DNA of 64,000 nucleotides from Lysinibacillus sp. FSL K6-0232. GTDB taxonomy: Bacteria > Bacillota > Bacilli > Bacillales_A > Planococcaceae. This document shows, piece by piece, positions 7,197-15,553 of the stretch; the stretch's first letter is position 1, and the number at the start of each line of letters is the position of its first letter. The stretch covers positions 3,255,501 to 3,319,500 of the forward strand of contig NZ_JBBOYW010000001.1 in the NCBI RefSeq assembly GCF_038008325.1, read 5' to 3'. A model generated the notes under the pieces. It worked only from the letters and a program-made list of their open reading frames with translations, was not told the origin of the DNA and ran no database searches. The translations under genes were made by a program, and so were the position numbers.

Positions 7197-8378
7197 TTAT
7201 TTAGAAAGCTTTGCTGTTAATTCACTAATTACGATTATGATTGCTATGACAATATAAAACATTGGCTGGGCAATAGCACATAAGCCAACAATAACGGCTT
7301 GTATTATCATCGCTAGCCGTACAATTTGCCTTACAGCAATTTGACGAGCATTATCTGGCAATGGATATAGCATGTCCATACGGAATTCACCGCTTGACAG
7401 CAATGCTTGCTTTAATTGAATGGTTGTGGCAAAGCTTAATGCGCCTGCAACAATCCATGTTACAACAGGAATATCTACAAAGGCTGCAATAATAGCTGCA
7501 ATCGCTGTCAGACGAAGCCATAAATAGAAATGGTCATCTGTACGGACAAAGGTACGAAATACTAAATATTTTTGAGCGTTATCTTTACCATATGGAATAA
7601 ATTTGTATAACCAATCAAGCCAGCTACGACGACGAATACTACCACGTAGATGCGGCACATCCGTAAAATAATTAGCAAAGCGGTAAAAGCTCATCATCCG
7701 ATTTTGCTCAAGCTTGACAAAATGCTCATACGGCACAGGCTCACCGCTAGACTTTTTGCGAAAAACGATCATATAAATAATGCTAATCACTGTTGCAACA
7801 ATAGCTAATAGTAGCTGCCCCTGAAGAGCCATATAGATAGCTGCAATAAATATAACCGCTCGAATTAATCTGTCCACCCAAACAAGTTGTCCACGCTCAC
7901 TATAACGATAGCTAAATTCACCTTGTACACTTATATACTTTAGGACAACTACAAGTAAAAATATCAACCAAATATTTGCCGTTGTTAAAGCTGTCACTGC
8001 CTTTAATAATGGAATACTCACAATATAGACAATCGCTACAATCCATACTTGAGAAAAAAATGTCCATGTTAGAGCTTTGCTAAAATACTGTGGCATTTTA
8101 GACTCCAATGGCAGGAGGTATACTTGGTCTGGCTCTCTTAAGAGCGTAGTAGGACGACTAAAAATCAATAATAACCCAATAATAATGGCTATTACGATTT
8201 CTGCTGGAAAATCTGTTTGCACCACTTTCAACCATTCGCTATATTGGTAGCCTCCCGCTCCAATCAAAAAGACAAGTACAATGGCAATATGCCCTGTAAA
8301 AATAAATTGCATATATTTCTGTACTTCCCCTATGTAGTGCATAAAGCGAGAAGACCATACATCACGCAAGTTCTTCAT
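7197..8378 (-). CDS. ecsB: ABC transporter permease EcsB
   Basis: Integral membrane protein of 393 residues with paired hydrophobic segments near residues 28-75, 105-150, 173-208, 290-325 and 350-390. Its start overlaps the end of ecsA by 17 bp, so the two are translationally coupled. In B. subtilis the EcsAB transporter affects competence, protein secretion and regulated intramembrane proteolysis. Length and position (ecsA-ecsB, divergent from hit) match B. subtilis. The third gene, ecsC, is not present downstream, where the IS begins 84 bp beyond the stop. Confidence 0.88.
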   Translation of the reverse strand: MKNLRDVWSSRFMHYIGEVQKYMQFIFTGHIAIVLVFLIGAGGYQYSEWLKVVQTDFPAEIVIAIIIGLLLIFSRPTTLLREPDQVYLLPLESKMPQYFSKALTWTFFSQVWIVAIVYIVSIPLLKAVTALTTANIWLIFLLVVVLKYISVQGEFSYRYSERGQLVWVDRLIRAVIFIAAIYMALQGQLLLAIVATVISIIYMIVFRKKSSGEPVPYEHFVKLEQNRMMSFYRFANYFTDVPHLRGSIRRRSWLDWLYKFIPYGKDNAQKYLVFRTFVRTDDHFYLWLRLTAIAAIIAAFVDIPVVTWIVAGALSFATTIQLKQALLSSGEFRMDMLYPLPDNARQIAVRQIVRLAMIIQAVIVGLCAIAQPMFYIVIAIIIVISELTAKLSK

Positions 8379-9111
8379 GGTCCCGCTCCTTTGTCATTGC
8401 AATATATAGGTCATCTAATGTGGCATTTGGCATCGCGAAGGCTTGACGTAAATCTGCCATTGTTCCCTGTGCTCGCACACTTCCTTCATGCAATAAAATA
8501 ATTCGATCACAATGCTTTTCAGCAGTCGATAAAATATGCGTAGACATTAATATCGAGGCACCCTCTTTTTTCTTTTCATCCATTTGATCTAATAATGATT
8601 GAATCCCAAGTGGGTCTAGCCCGACAAATGGCTCATCAATAATATAAAGACTAGGATTCACTAAAAAGGCACACATAATCATGACCTTTTGTCGCATTCC
8701 CTTTGAAAAATGGGATGGAAACCAATTTAATCTTTTTTCCATTCGAAATTCCTTTAATAAGGTAGCTGAGCGGGCATCAAGCGTAGCCTTATCCATGCCG
8801 TAAGCCATTGCTGTTAATTCTAAGTGTTCTCTTAATGTCAGCTCATCATACAGTACAGGGGTTTCAGGAATGTAGGAAAAGGCTGTTCGATACTTGTCAG
8901 TATCCTCCTTTAACGTGACACCATTTAACCGAATATTCCCTTCCTTTGGCAACATCGTGCCGATAATATGTTTAATCGTTGTACTTTTACCAGCACCATT
9001 CAAGCCGATTAAGCCAACAAGCTCTCCCTTTTCAATTGTAAAAGATAAATCTTTAATAACAGGTTTTCTCGTATAGCCACCCGTCACATGTTGTACCTCT
9101 AATACCGGCAT
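8362..9111 (-). CDS. ecsA: ABC transporter ATP-binding protein EcsA
   Basis: Cytoplasmic ATPase of 249 residues that pairs with EcsB. Walker A GLNGAGKST (about residues 36-44), signature FSKGMRQK, Walker B SLYIIDEP and switch His (MSTHIL) are all present. An AGGAGTGAGG ribosome site precedes the ATG. Divergent from hit, the same arrangement as in B. subtilis, where EcsA is about 247 residues. The 5' leader carries a structured element (9146-9217) that could affect expression. Confidence 0.92.
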   Translation of the reverse strand: MPVLEVQHVTGGYTRKPVIKDLSFTIEKGELVGLIGLNGAGKSTTIKHIIGTMLPKEGNIRLNGVTLKEDTDKYRTAFSYIPETPVLYDELTLREHLELTAMAYGMDKATLDARSATLLKEFRMEKRLNWFPSHFSKGMRQKVMIMCAFLVNPSLYIIDEPFVGLDPLGIQSLLDQMDEKKKEGASILMSTHILSTAEKHCDRIILLHEGSVRAQGTMADLRQAFAMPNATLDDLYIAMTKERDHEELA

Positions 9112-9145
9112 ACCCTCACTCCTCTTCTTGTTTTATCCCGTATTA

Positions 9146-9217
9146 ACAGGCTATAAGACCCCCACTTCAAACTAGTTAGCAGAAACGAAATGTTTAAGTA
9201 GGGAGCCAACAGCCTGT
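9146..9217 (-). ncRNA. Structured 72-nt element in the ecsA-hit intergenic region
   Basis: Outer stem ACAGGCT (9146-9152) with AGCCTGT (9211-9217). An inner bulged stem joins CCC.ACTTCAAAC (9161-9172) and GTTTAAGT.GGG (9192-9203), with a loop of about 19 nt. It would be the ecsA 5' leader if transcribed on the minus strand. It lacks a following T tract and I do not recognise the family. Confidence 0.4.
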
Positions 9218-9324
9218 AAAAACCCGATTGGTAGTTTCACTTTATATTTTATCAAAAATTAGCAAATGATACAGGTTTGAGTATGTTAGAATATACTTAC
9301 ATATACGATAAGGGGGAGATTCTT

Positions 9325-9738
9325 ATGAGCGATTGCCTATTTTGTAAAATCATTGATGGCTCTATTCCAAGTACAAAAGTTTATGAAGATGACCATGTCT
9401 ATGCATTTACAGACATTTCACCTGTCGCAAAAGGTCATACATTATTAATTCCAAAGCAGCATTGTCAGGATTTATTTGAAATGCCAGAGGATGTGGCACG
9501 TAATTTATATGCTGTCGCACCAAAAATCGCCAATGCCATTAAAGCCGCATTCCAGCCAATTGGCTTAAATACGATTAATAATAATGGTGCAGCAGCCGGA
9601 CAAACTGTTTTCCATTACCACTTACATTTTATTCCGCGTTATGATGAAAAAGAAGGTCTAGGCTTGATTTGGCAAACACAAAACTATACATCAGAGCAAT
9701 TAGTAGAAGTGGCGGAAAGCATTAAAGCACACCTTTAA
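9325..9738 (+). CDS. hit: HIT-family nucleotide-binding hydrolase
   Basis: 137 residues from an ATG preceded by AAGGGGGAG; the frame is open further upstream but without a ribosome site. The histidine triad HYHLHFIP (His 97, 99 and 101) is the catalytic motif of the HINT/HIT branch, which hydrolyses phosphoramidate or dinucleotide substrates. Cys4 and Cys7 (DCLFCKI) form the usual N-terminal zinc pair. Divergent from ecsA and upstream of trpP, as in B. subtilis; the physiological substrate is not established for this family member. Confidence 0.93.
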   Translation: MSDCLFCKIIDGSIPSTKVYEDDHVYAFTDISPVAKGHTLLIPKQHCQDLFEMPEDVARNLYAVAPKIANAIKAAFQPIGLNTINNNGAAAGQTVFHYHLHFIPRYDEKEGLGLIWQTQNYTSEQLVEVAESIKAHL

Positions 9739-9761
9739 ATCACGTTTTTAGCATAATTGTA

Positions 9762-9790
9762 TTGCAATTTTCAAAATTTTAACGTACAAT
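9762..9790 (+). promoter_or_regulatory. Sigma-A promoter of trpP
   Basis: TTGCAA (9762-9767), a 17-bp spacer, then TACAAT (9785-9790). Transcription would start near 9797, leaving a leader of about 70 nt that contains the TRAP-type site. Confidence 0.55.
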
Positions 9791-9816
9791 CACAAATAAG
9801 TTTCGCTCACGGCTAT

Positions 9817-9865
9817 GAGGGCACGTTAGGAAACAATTAGATTAGTTGAGTTGAGGAGAGATTAG
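9817..9865 (+). promoter_or_regulatory. trp RNA-binding attenuation protein (TRAP/MtrB) site over the trpP ribosome binding site
   Basis: Six triplets UAG, UAG, GAG, GAG, GAG, UAG start at 9838, 9843, 9848, 9853, 9858 and 9863, exactly 5 nt apart. Two further triplets, GAG at 9817 and UAG at 9827, lie upstream. TRAP binds (G/U)AG repeats with 2-3-nt spacers; the last repeats overlap the GAGGAGAG Shine-Dalgarno, so bound TRAP would block trpP translation when tryptophan is high, as known for B. subtilis trpP. Confidence 0.8.
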
Positions 9866-9868
9866 AAA

Positions 9869-10405
9869 ATGAATACGAAAAATTTAGTATTAATGGCACT
9901 TTTAGTAGGTGTCGGTGCAGCTCTTTATGTAGTTACACCTGGAATGGTAAATGGCATGAAGCCTGATTTTATGTTAACAATGATGTTTATTGGGATTTTA
10001 TTATTTCCTACTGTGAAAGAAACATTTTTACTTTCTCTAGCAACAGGGGTACTTTCAGGTTTATTTACAACGTTCCCTGCTGGTCTTGTGCCAAATATTT
10101 TAGATAAAGCTGTGACAGGCTTTGTATTTTTAGCTGCTGTATTGCTGCTTAAAAAATTAGCAAATCATCTTGCTGTAGCTACGATTTTAGTTGGATTGGG
10201 TACAATTTTATCTGGAACTGTTTTTTTATCCACAGCACTTTTTGTCTTCAATGCCAATGTGGGCGCAACGTTTGCCATGTTATTTGTAGGCGTTGTTCTT
10301 CCAGCTGTCGTATTTAACATTGTTGCCTTTGTAGTGATCTATCCAATCGTAACAAAATTAGTAAAGCGTTCTAAATTTGTAACAGCAATTTCTCAAATTT
10401 CATAA
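9869..10405 (+). CDS. trpP: Tryptophan transporter TrpP
   Basis: Small integral membrane protein of 178 residues (B. subtilis TrpP about 172) with five or six hydrophobic segments: about 5-22, 35-55, 57-75, 82-105, 112-132 and 135-160. Family landmarks GMVNGMKPDFMLTMMFIG and LSGLFTTFPAGLVPN are present. It imports tryptophan, and its leader carries a TRAP-type binding site, supporting the assignment independently. Lies between hit and the YtxH-type gene in conserved order. The Shine-Dalgarno (GAGGAGAG) lies inside the repressor site. Confidence 0.9.
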   Translation: MNTKNLVLMALLVGVGAALYVVTPGMVNGMKPDFMLTMMFIGILLFPTVKETFLLSLATGVLSGLFTTFPAGLVPNILDKAVTGFVFLAAVLLLKKLANHLAVATILVGLGTILSGTVFLSTALFVFNANVGATFAMLFVGVVLPAVVFNIVAFVVIYPIVTKLVKRSKFVTAISQIS

Positions 10406-10417
10406 ACAAACAAAAGT

Positions 10418-10464
10418 AAGAACTTGTAGCAATGGTGCGAAACGCCTGCTACAAGTTCTTTTAT
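10418..10464 (+). terminator. trpP terminator
   Basis: Perfect 14-bp stem AAGAACTTGTAGCA (10418-10431) / TGCTACAAGTTCTT (10447-10460), followed by TTATGTT. Confidence 0.8.
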
Positions 10465-10596
10465 GTTAATTTTATCTACCATCAGAAAGCTAATATGTGG
10501 TCATTCATCACAATATTAGTTTCTTTTTTATTTTTGTATTCACGGATTTCATGGTTTAATAGTAGGTAATCATGATAAGAAATGAGGTAGACAAAT

Positions 10597-10992
10597 ATGA
10601 AAGCAAAACCATTTTTACTTGGACTTACAACAGGCATTATTGGCGGCACAGTTGCTGTACTTTTCTCCACACCACAATCAGGACAACAGCTACGTACTTC
10701 CTTAAAACAAAATGCAGATCAAACAAAGGGAATGCTCTTGGATGTAAAACAACAGGTAGGCACTGTTAAACAATCTGTCAATTCACTAACAAATGAAGTT
10801 AAAAATAATATTCCTCTAATAATAAATGATTTAAAACAAACTATTACTACTTTTACAGAGGAAATTGAGCCAAATAAAAATAATTTACAACAAGAAATAG
10901 AAGCATTACAGAATTCAATAAGCGAAATCGAGAAAAACATCGCACAAATCATAAAAAGCAAAGAAAAATCTCAAGAAAAAATCAACGACTAA
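10597..10992 (+). CDS. YtxH-domain small membrane protein (YhaH-like)
   Basis: 131 residues. The N-terminus is a glycine-rich membrane segment (LLGLTTGIIGGTVAVLFS, about 7-24) followed by TPQSGQQLR, the typical start of YtxH proteins. The rest is charged and heptad-like, predicted as coiled coil (about 30-130). B. subtilis has a YtxH-domain protein, YhaH, at the same place between trpP and hpr. Function unknown; family members are often stress- or sporulation-associated. Start supported by GAGGTAG upstream. Confidence 0.75.
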   Translation: MKAKPFLLGLTTGIIGGTVAVLFSTPQSGQQLRTSLKQNADQTKGMLLDVKQQVGTVKQSVNSLTNEVKNNIPLIINDLKQTITTFTEEIEPNKNNLQQEIEALQNSISEIEKNIAQIIKSKEKSQEKIND

Positions 10993-11087
10993 AGACCCTT
11001 TAAATTGAATATAATTCTATATTTTTATTAAATTAAATTGTAATAATGTTATTTTTTAACCACTTTTAATTTTTTAATTTTTCGAAC

Positions 11088-11116
11088 TTTAAACTTTTTT
11101 CCTTTACTGCTATAAT
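11088..11116 (+). promoter_or_regulatory. Probable sigma-A promoter of hpr
   Basis: TTTAAA (11088-11093), 17-bp spacer, TATAAT (11111-11116), about 30 bp before the start codon. Confidence 0.5.
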
Positions 11117-11145
11117 ATTTTTAAAAATGTGAAAGAAAGCAGTAG

Positions 11146-11709
11146 GTGATGGCTTTGTCAGAGGAATTATACACACAAAAAGAAGCGATGCTTTATAGTC
11201 AAAGAATCGCGCAATTATCAAAAGCTCTATGGAAAGCGGTTGAAAAAGATTGGCAGCAATGGATTAAACCCTATGACTTAAATATTAATGAACATCATAT
11301 CTTATGGATTTCTTACCATTTAAAAGGGGCTTCTATTTCAGATGTAGCAAAATTTGGCGTGATGCATGTTTCAACAGCGTTTAACTTCTCTAAAAAATTA
11401 GAGGAGCGTGGACTCCTTAAATTTTCAAAGCGAGATGACGATAAGCGTAATACGTATGTTGAGCTAACAGATGCTGGCACAGACCTAATAATCGAAATGA
11501 ATAAAAACTATCATAATACGTATCATTCTGTACTGGAAGGGTCACTGGCATTAAAGGACCTATATGGTCGTTTCCCAGACTTTTTAGATGTAATGGCTGT
11601 TATTCGTAATATTTATGGTGAGGATTTCATCGATATTTTCGAACGCTCCTTCCAACATTTCCGTGATTCCTTTGACACGCTTGAACAACGTACACCTGTA
11701 AAAGGATAA
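11146..11709 (+). CDS. hpr: MarR-family transition-state regulator Hpr (ScoC)
   Basis: 187 residues (B. subtilis Hpr 203). The winged-helix core is nearly identical to the family: [20 protein letters not shown] and [20 protein letters not shown], with the wing [15 protein letters not shown]. In B. subtilis Hpr represses extracellular protease genes, sporulation genes and peptide transport genes. The C-terminal acidic tail is shorter here. Start is ambiguous: GTG 11146, ATG 11149 or TTG 11155, with AGTAGGTG as ribosome site; the last gives the best spacing. Conserved neighbours trpP and prsA confirm the locus. Confidence 0.94.
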   Translation: MMALSEELYTQKEAMLYSQRIAQLSKALWKAVEKDWQQWIKPYDLNINEHHILWISYHLKGASISDVAKFGVMHVSTAFNFSKKLEERGLLKFSKRDDDKRNTYVELTDAGTDLIIEMNKNYHNTYHSVLEGSLALKDLYGRFPDFLDVMAVIRNIYGEDFIDIFERSFQHFRDSFDTLEQRTPVKG

Positions 11710-11726
11710 GATGAAGCTTCACTTAT

Positions 11727-11776
11727 AAAAAAGGAGGTATTTCAGAAATATTTCTGAAACGCCTCCTTTTTCTTGC
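11727..11776 (+). terminator. hpr terminator
   Basis: Long stem AAAAGGAGG..TTTCAGAAA / TTTCTGAAA..CCTCCTTTT followed by TTCTTGC, about 18 bp after the hpr stop. Confidence 0.8.
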
Positions 11777-11840
11777 ATTCTAACATTATTCACTTTACAG
11801 TAAATAGGACACTTCCTATTTTCGGAGTTGATAATAAACG

Positions 11841-12386
11841 ATGCATTGTTGGAAAATTTTAAACTTAGAACATCATTACGGCACTACGCGTATTATTATA
11901 ATGAGCGTTATCACGTTTCTGCTGGTCTTTTGCACTTCTTATGTAACCTTTAATTTATTCAATGAGGAGCATTATACAGATCATTTATTTTGGCTCTTTG
12001 TAATAGCTGTTATTATATTGTATCCGATTCATAAATTTTTACATTTTCTTGCACTATATGATTTACGACAGCATTTAAAGTTGCGTGTACGTGCTCAATT
12101 TTATATTATTCCTGTATTGCATATGCGTATTCGTGAGCCATTAGCAAAAAATCGTTATATTTTAGCATTATTAACGCCCTTTATTGTGCTTAATACAAGT
12201 ATTTTATTGGGTACACTGCTTTTACCGCAATATACACATTATGGTACGTTACTATTTGCTTATCATTGTAGTTTATGTTTAATTGACATTCTTTACGTGA
12301 AATATTTACTACATTCACCAAAAAATTCACAAATAGAGGAAACGCCTAAGGGCTATGAAATTTTAGTGCCACCAACGGTTCACTAA
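11841..12386 (+). CDS. DUF3267-type membrane protein (putative zincin-like peptidase fold, degenerate motif)
   Basis: 181 residues with about four hydrophobic segments (20-38, 49-70, 104-127, 133-155). The second segment contains IHKFLHFLALYDL in the position where DUF3267 proteins carry HExxH-like zinc ligands; here both histidines are kept but the Glu is Lys. The C-terminal IDILYVKYLL then a short cytoplasmic tail fits the family. Lies between hpr and prsA, a place occupied by small membrane genes in related genomes. Function unknown; a protease activity is doubtful given the Lys. The family call rests on motif layout only. Confidence 0.55.
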   Translation: MHCWKILNLEHHYGTTRIIIMSVITFLLVFCTSYVTFNLFNEEHYTDHLFWLFVIAVIILYPIHKFLHFLALYDLRQHLKLRVRAQFYIIPVLHMRIREPLAKNRYILALLTPFIVLNTSILLGTLLLPQYTHYGTLLFAYHCSLCLIDILYVKYLLHSPKNSQIEETPKGYEILVPPTVH

Positions 12387-12456
12387 ATTACTTGTACTTG
12401 TGTTTTGATGACGTTCTTTGTTATGCTATTACTATTGAAAGAGGGGAGGAATAGAC

Positions 12457-12642
12457 TTGCTATTAATGATTGTAGTTCTATTCTCGGTATTCTATTTATT
12501 TCAAATAAACCGCATGACATATACGCTATGTGTGCGACGTGAAATTCCCGAAGAAAACCAACCAAAAGTATTCCGAACGATCAATATACTTATTACGATT
12601 TTACTTGTTTCATTCTATATTGAAGTTTTATACGCTGTATAA
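12457..12642 (+). CDS. Small two-helix membrane protein, unknown
   Basis: 61 residues starting at TTG behind a strong GAGGGGAGGA site 7 bp upstream. Hydrophobic segments at about 1-16 and 43-60 flank a charged loop with CVRREIPEENQPK. Located 70 bp after the DUF3267 gene on the same strand, possibly co-transcribed. I do not recognise the family. Confidence 0.6.
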   Translation: MLLMIVVLFSVFYLFQINRMTYTLCVRREIPEENQPKVFRTINILITILLVSFYIEVLYAV

Positions 12643-12744
12643 TGACAACCAAAAAGACATTCGCACCAATCATACGTATAACAATAAGTTGAGCCCCCAT
12701 GCAACAACTTAGTATTCTTCGTATGCAATGCAAATGTCTGACAA

Positions 12745-12777
12745 GAAAAGCTAAGAGCCTTACACTCTTAGCTTTTC
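12745..12777. terminator. Convergent terminator hairpin
   Basis: Perfect 13-bp stem GAAAAGCTAAGAG / CTCTTAGCTTTTC with a 7-nt loop between two convergent small genes; no long T tract on either side. Confidence 0.6.
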
Positions 12778-12790
12778 GCCATTTTATTAA

Positions 12791-12895
12791 TTAGTATAGG
12801 AACGCTGCACCAACGATAATTAATAAAATAAATAACACAACTAATAAAGCAAAGCCTGAGCCGTAGCCACCGCCACCGTATCCTCCGTTGCCCAT
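12791..12895 (-). CDS. YjcZ-family small sporulation protein
   Basis: 34 residues, too short for usual ORF cut-offs. ATG at 12895 follows a strong AAAGGGGGTGA site. The N-terminus is a Gly/Tyr stretch (MGNGGYGGGGYGSGFAL), followed by a single hydrophobic helix (LLVVLFILLIIVGAAF) ending in Tyr. This layout is that of the YjcZ/YhdB-like sporulation proteins, present in many copies in Bacillales. Probably a spore-associated membrane peptide; exact role unknown. Confidence 0.8.
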   Translation of the reverse strand: MGNGGYGGGGYGSGFALLVVLFILLIIVGAAFLY

Positions 12896-13038
12896 AACTT
12901 CACCCCCTTTCTTTTCTATATCCTATGCGCTTTGAATTTTGAAATATGGGCAATACTCAAGGGGGAACCATTTTGTTTTTAAATCGTTTATGTTATAGTA
13001 AAAAATGGACGAAACCATGTTAGGAGAGAATATCCATT

Positions 13039-14013
13039 ATGAAAAAGACAGTTTTATCTTTAACATTAGCTGCTTCTGTTTTAGCGCTTGGCGCATGTAG
13101 CGGAGGAGATGATAAGGCACTTGTTACTTCTAAAGTAGGCGATATTTCAGTAGCTGATTTTAATGAAAAAGCAAAATCGTTAACAGGCTCATATGTTGTA
13201 CAACAAATGCTAACTGAAAAAGTATTAGCTGATAAATATGAAGTAACAGATAAAGAAGTACAAGAAGCATATGATATGACAGCTGCGCAAATTGGCGACA
13301 ATTTCGAACAAGCACTTGTGGAGAGTGGCTTAACAGAAGAAGGCTTTAAAGATTCTTTACGTGTACAGCTTCTGCAAGAAAAAGCTATAAAGGATTCATT
13401 TGATACAAAAAAATATTATGAGCAAATGAAAACCGAGCTAAACGGTCGTCATATTTTAGTAGCAGATGAAGCAACAGCAAAAGAAGTGATTGAAAAAATT
13501 AAAGGCGGCGCTAAATTTGCGGATGTAGCGAAAGAATATTCAACAGATACAAGCTCTGCTGAAAAAGGTGGCGAGCTTGGCTGGTTCTCTGTTGGGGCAA
13601 TGGTCGATGAATTTAATGATGCTGCATATGCACTTGAATTAAATACATTAAGCGAGCCTGTTCAATCAGACTTTGGCTATCATATTATTGAAATTACGGA
13701 CAAGCGTGATGTAGAAGGTATTGGCTCATTTGAAGATGAAGAAGAAAATATTATTAATACGATGTTTGCCAAATTAAAGCAAACAGGTACTGACCAAATC
13801 GTTGCTAAAGATATTGTGGCAAAATTAGCAAAAGATATGGATATAAAAACATCTGATAAAGAATTAGAAGAATCACTAAAATTCTTTACAACAACAAGTG
13901 AAGAGCAAGCAAAAGCGGCTGAAGAAGCAGCAAAGAAAGCTGAAGAAAAAGCTGCTAAAGAAGAAGCTGACAATAAAGACAAAGCAGAAGATACTGACAA
14001 AGAAGCTGAGTAA
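13039..14013 (+). CDS. prsA: Foldase lipoprotein PrsA (peptidyl-prolyl isomerase)
   Basis: 324 residues. A signal peptide with lipobox LGAC (Cys20) anchors it outside the membrane, where it folds exported proteins. The parvulin PPIC domain spans about residues 132-225 (GRHILVADEATA ... GGELGWFS ... FGYHIIEITDKR). An N-terminal helical chaperone region precedes it. The last 40 residues are a Glu/Lys/Ala-rich tail, making it longer than B. subtilis PrsA (292). Ribosome site AGGAGAG. A TATAGT box at 12994-12999 with an upstream TTGTTT is a possible promoter. Located downstream of hpr as in B. subtilis. Confidence 0.95.
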   Translation: MKKTVLSLTLAASVLALGACSGGDDKALVTSKVGDISVADFNEKAKSLTGSYVVQQMLTEKVLADKYEVTDKEVQEAYDMTAAQIGDNFEQALVESGLTEEGFKDSLRVQLLQEKAIKDSFDTKKYYEQMKTELNGRHILVADEATAKEVIEKIKGGAKFADVAKEYSTDTSSAEKGGELGWFSVGAMVDEFNDAAYALELNTLSEPVQSDFGYHIIEITDKRDVEGIGSFEDEEENIINTMFAKLKQTGTDQIVAKDIVAKLAKDMDIKTSDKELEESLKFFTTTSEEQAKAAEEAAKKAEEKAAKEEADNKDKAEDTDKEAE

Positions 14014-14037
14014 TCAGGATAACTATACTATCAACAA

Positions 14038-14078
14038 AAGGGAGCATCCGAAATAACGAGATGCTCCCTTTCCTTTTC
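14038..14078. terminator. prsA / chemoreceptor convergent terminator
   Basis: Perfect 11-bp stem AAGGGAGCATC / GATGCTCCCTT followed by TCCTTTTCT; convergent genes on both sides. Confidence 0.8.
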
Positions 14079-15382
14079 TACTTCACTTTAAATTGGCTGA
14101 TTTCCGCTTGTAAGTCATTTGACATTGTTTGAAGAACATTTGCTGAGCTTGCAATTTCCTCATTTGACGCAGTTTGTTGCTCTATTGATACAGCAATATG
14201 CTGTAAACCTGAGGATGTGTCGTTCGCAATTTCTACAATCTCTTTTACGGCATCACCTGTTTGGCTTGCCTTGTCATTGACACGCAAGACAATATTTGTT
14301 ACTTCATTTGTACGAAGACTAATCTGCTGCACATAATCTACAATATTTTTAAAAGCATCGCCTGTCTGTTCAACGGATTCTCGACCTTCATCTACAAATT
14401 TTGTACCACTATTAATAGCATTAACAGCACCTGATGTTTGGTTTAAAATATCGTCCACTAATGTTCGAATATTATCGGCAGCCTTTCCTGATTCCTCCGC
14501 TAGCTTTCTAACTTCATCCGCAACAACTGCAAAGCCTTTTCCTGCTTCTCCTGCTCGTGCCGCTTCAATGGATGCATTCAATGCAAGTAAATTTGTTTGA
14601 TCTGTAATGCTTGTAATTAACGCGACAATCGTACTGATTTCCTTTGATTTTTCACCTAAAGCATTAACAACCTCTGTTGATTGGTGAACAGAGTCATTAA
14701 TTGTATTCATCTTGTCAATGGTCTGTTCAATTAACTGTAATCCTAAATCAGCCTTTTGGTTCGTTTCATTCGCTATATCTGCAACTGCCTGTACAGCAGA
14801 TGAGGCATGGTCCATATCTTTAATAATTAAATCAGCAGAACCAGATAATAAATCTAATTGCCTTAATTGTCCTTCTGCACTGGAGGCAATGCTTCCAATA
14901 GCGTCAGAAATCGTTTCCACTGTCTTACTACTTTGCTCTGTAATAGCTGTAAATTCCTTTGTATACTCCGAAACATCTGTAGATGCTTTATTTGCCTTCT
15001 CAATAACTGTACCGATTTGTGTTAGCATATGATTAAATTCAGTTGATAATTGCCCAATCTCATCTTTGAATTTATCATCAATACGTACTGTTAAATCGCC
15101 ATTAGCAGCCTTTGTCATTGCCTTTAGCACACAGTTAATACGCTTTAACACAATATATCTTGTACATAATGAAATAATAACTGTCCCAATGAATAATGAA
15201 ATAAATGTATTGATAGCAACACCTGCGCTACCATTTAATGCAACTACTTTTTCAACTTGATGGCTAATAAATTCTGAAACATATGAGCTAATAAATAAGC
15301 TTATTCCTATAGCCAGTATCATTTTAAAAATTAAGCTTTTCCAAAATTTAATTTTCTGCGAAAAAAGTACCTCTTTCTCCAT
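14078..15382 (-). CDS. Methyl-accepting chemotaxis protein with minimal extracellular domain
   Basis: 434 residues. Two transmembrane helices (about 14-34 and 53-72) are separated by only about 20 residues, so there is no classical ligand-binding domain. A HAMP linker (about 75-127) and the cytoplasmic signalling domain follow; the conserved hairpin tip reads TDQTNLLALNASIEAARAGE with KGFAVVADEVRKLAEES. It likely feeds CheA/CheW, sensing a membrane or intracellular cue. Convergent with prsA; no other chemotaxis gene is nearby. Confidence 0.92.
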   Translation of the reverse strand: MEKEVLFSQKIKFWKSLIFKMILAIGISLFISSYVSEFISHQVEKVVALNGSAGVAINTFISLFIGTVIISLCTRYIVLKRINCVLKAMTKAANGDLTVRIDDKFKDEIGQLSTEFNHMLTQIGTVIEKANKASTDVSEYTKEFTAITEQSSKTVETISDAIGSIASSAEGQLRQLDLLSGSADLIIKDMDHASSAVQAVADIANETNQKADLGLQLIEQTIDKMNTINDSVHQSTEVVNALGEKSKEISTIVALITSITDQTNLLALNASIEAARAGEAGKGFAVVADEVRKLAEESGKAADNIRTLVDDILNQTSGAVNAINSGTKFVDEGRESVEQTGDAFKNIVDYVQQISLRTNEVTNIVLRVNDKASQTGDAVKEIVEIANDTSSGLQHIAVSIEQQTASNEEIASSANVLQTMSNDLQAEISQFKVK

Positions 15383-15553
15383 TGTTTTTCCCCATTCTTA
15401 TGTATTTCTTCTTATATTCTAAAATAAATACTAGCATTGGTACAATGGATAGCCTCTAAAACTTTCTAGTTATATATTTCAACCTATAAAAACCATACTT
15501 TAATAGCAATTAGGAAATAAAATAATTACACTTATTAACAATTTTTACTAACT

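Noticed and set aside
13680-14000. 106-codon serine/alanine-rich minus frame opposite prsA
   Set aside because: Shadow of the Glu/Lys/Ala-rich PrsA tail on the other strand; no ribosome site.
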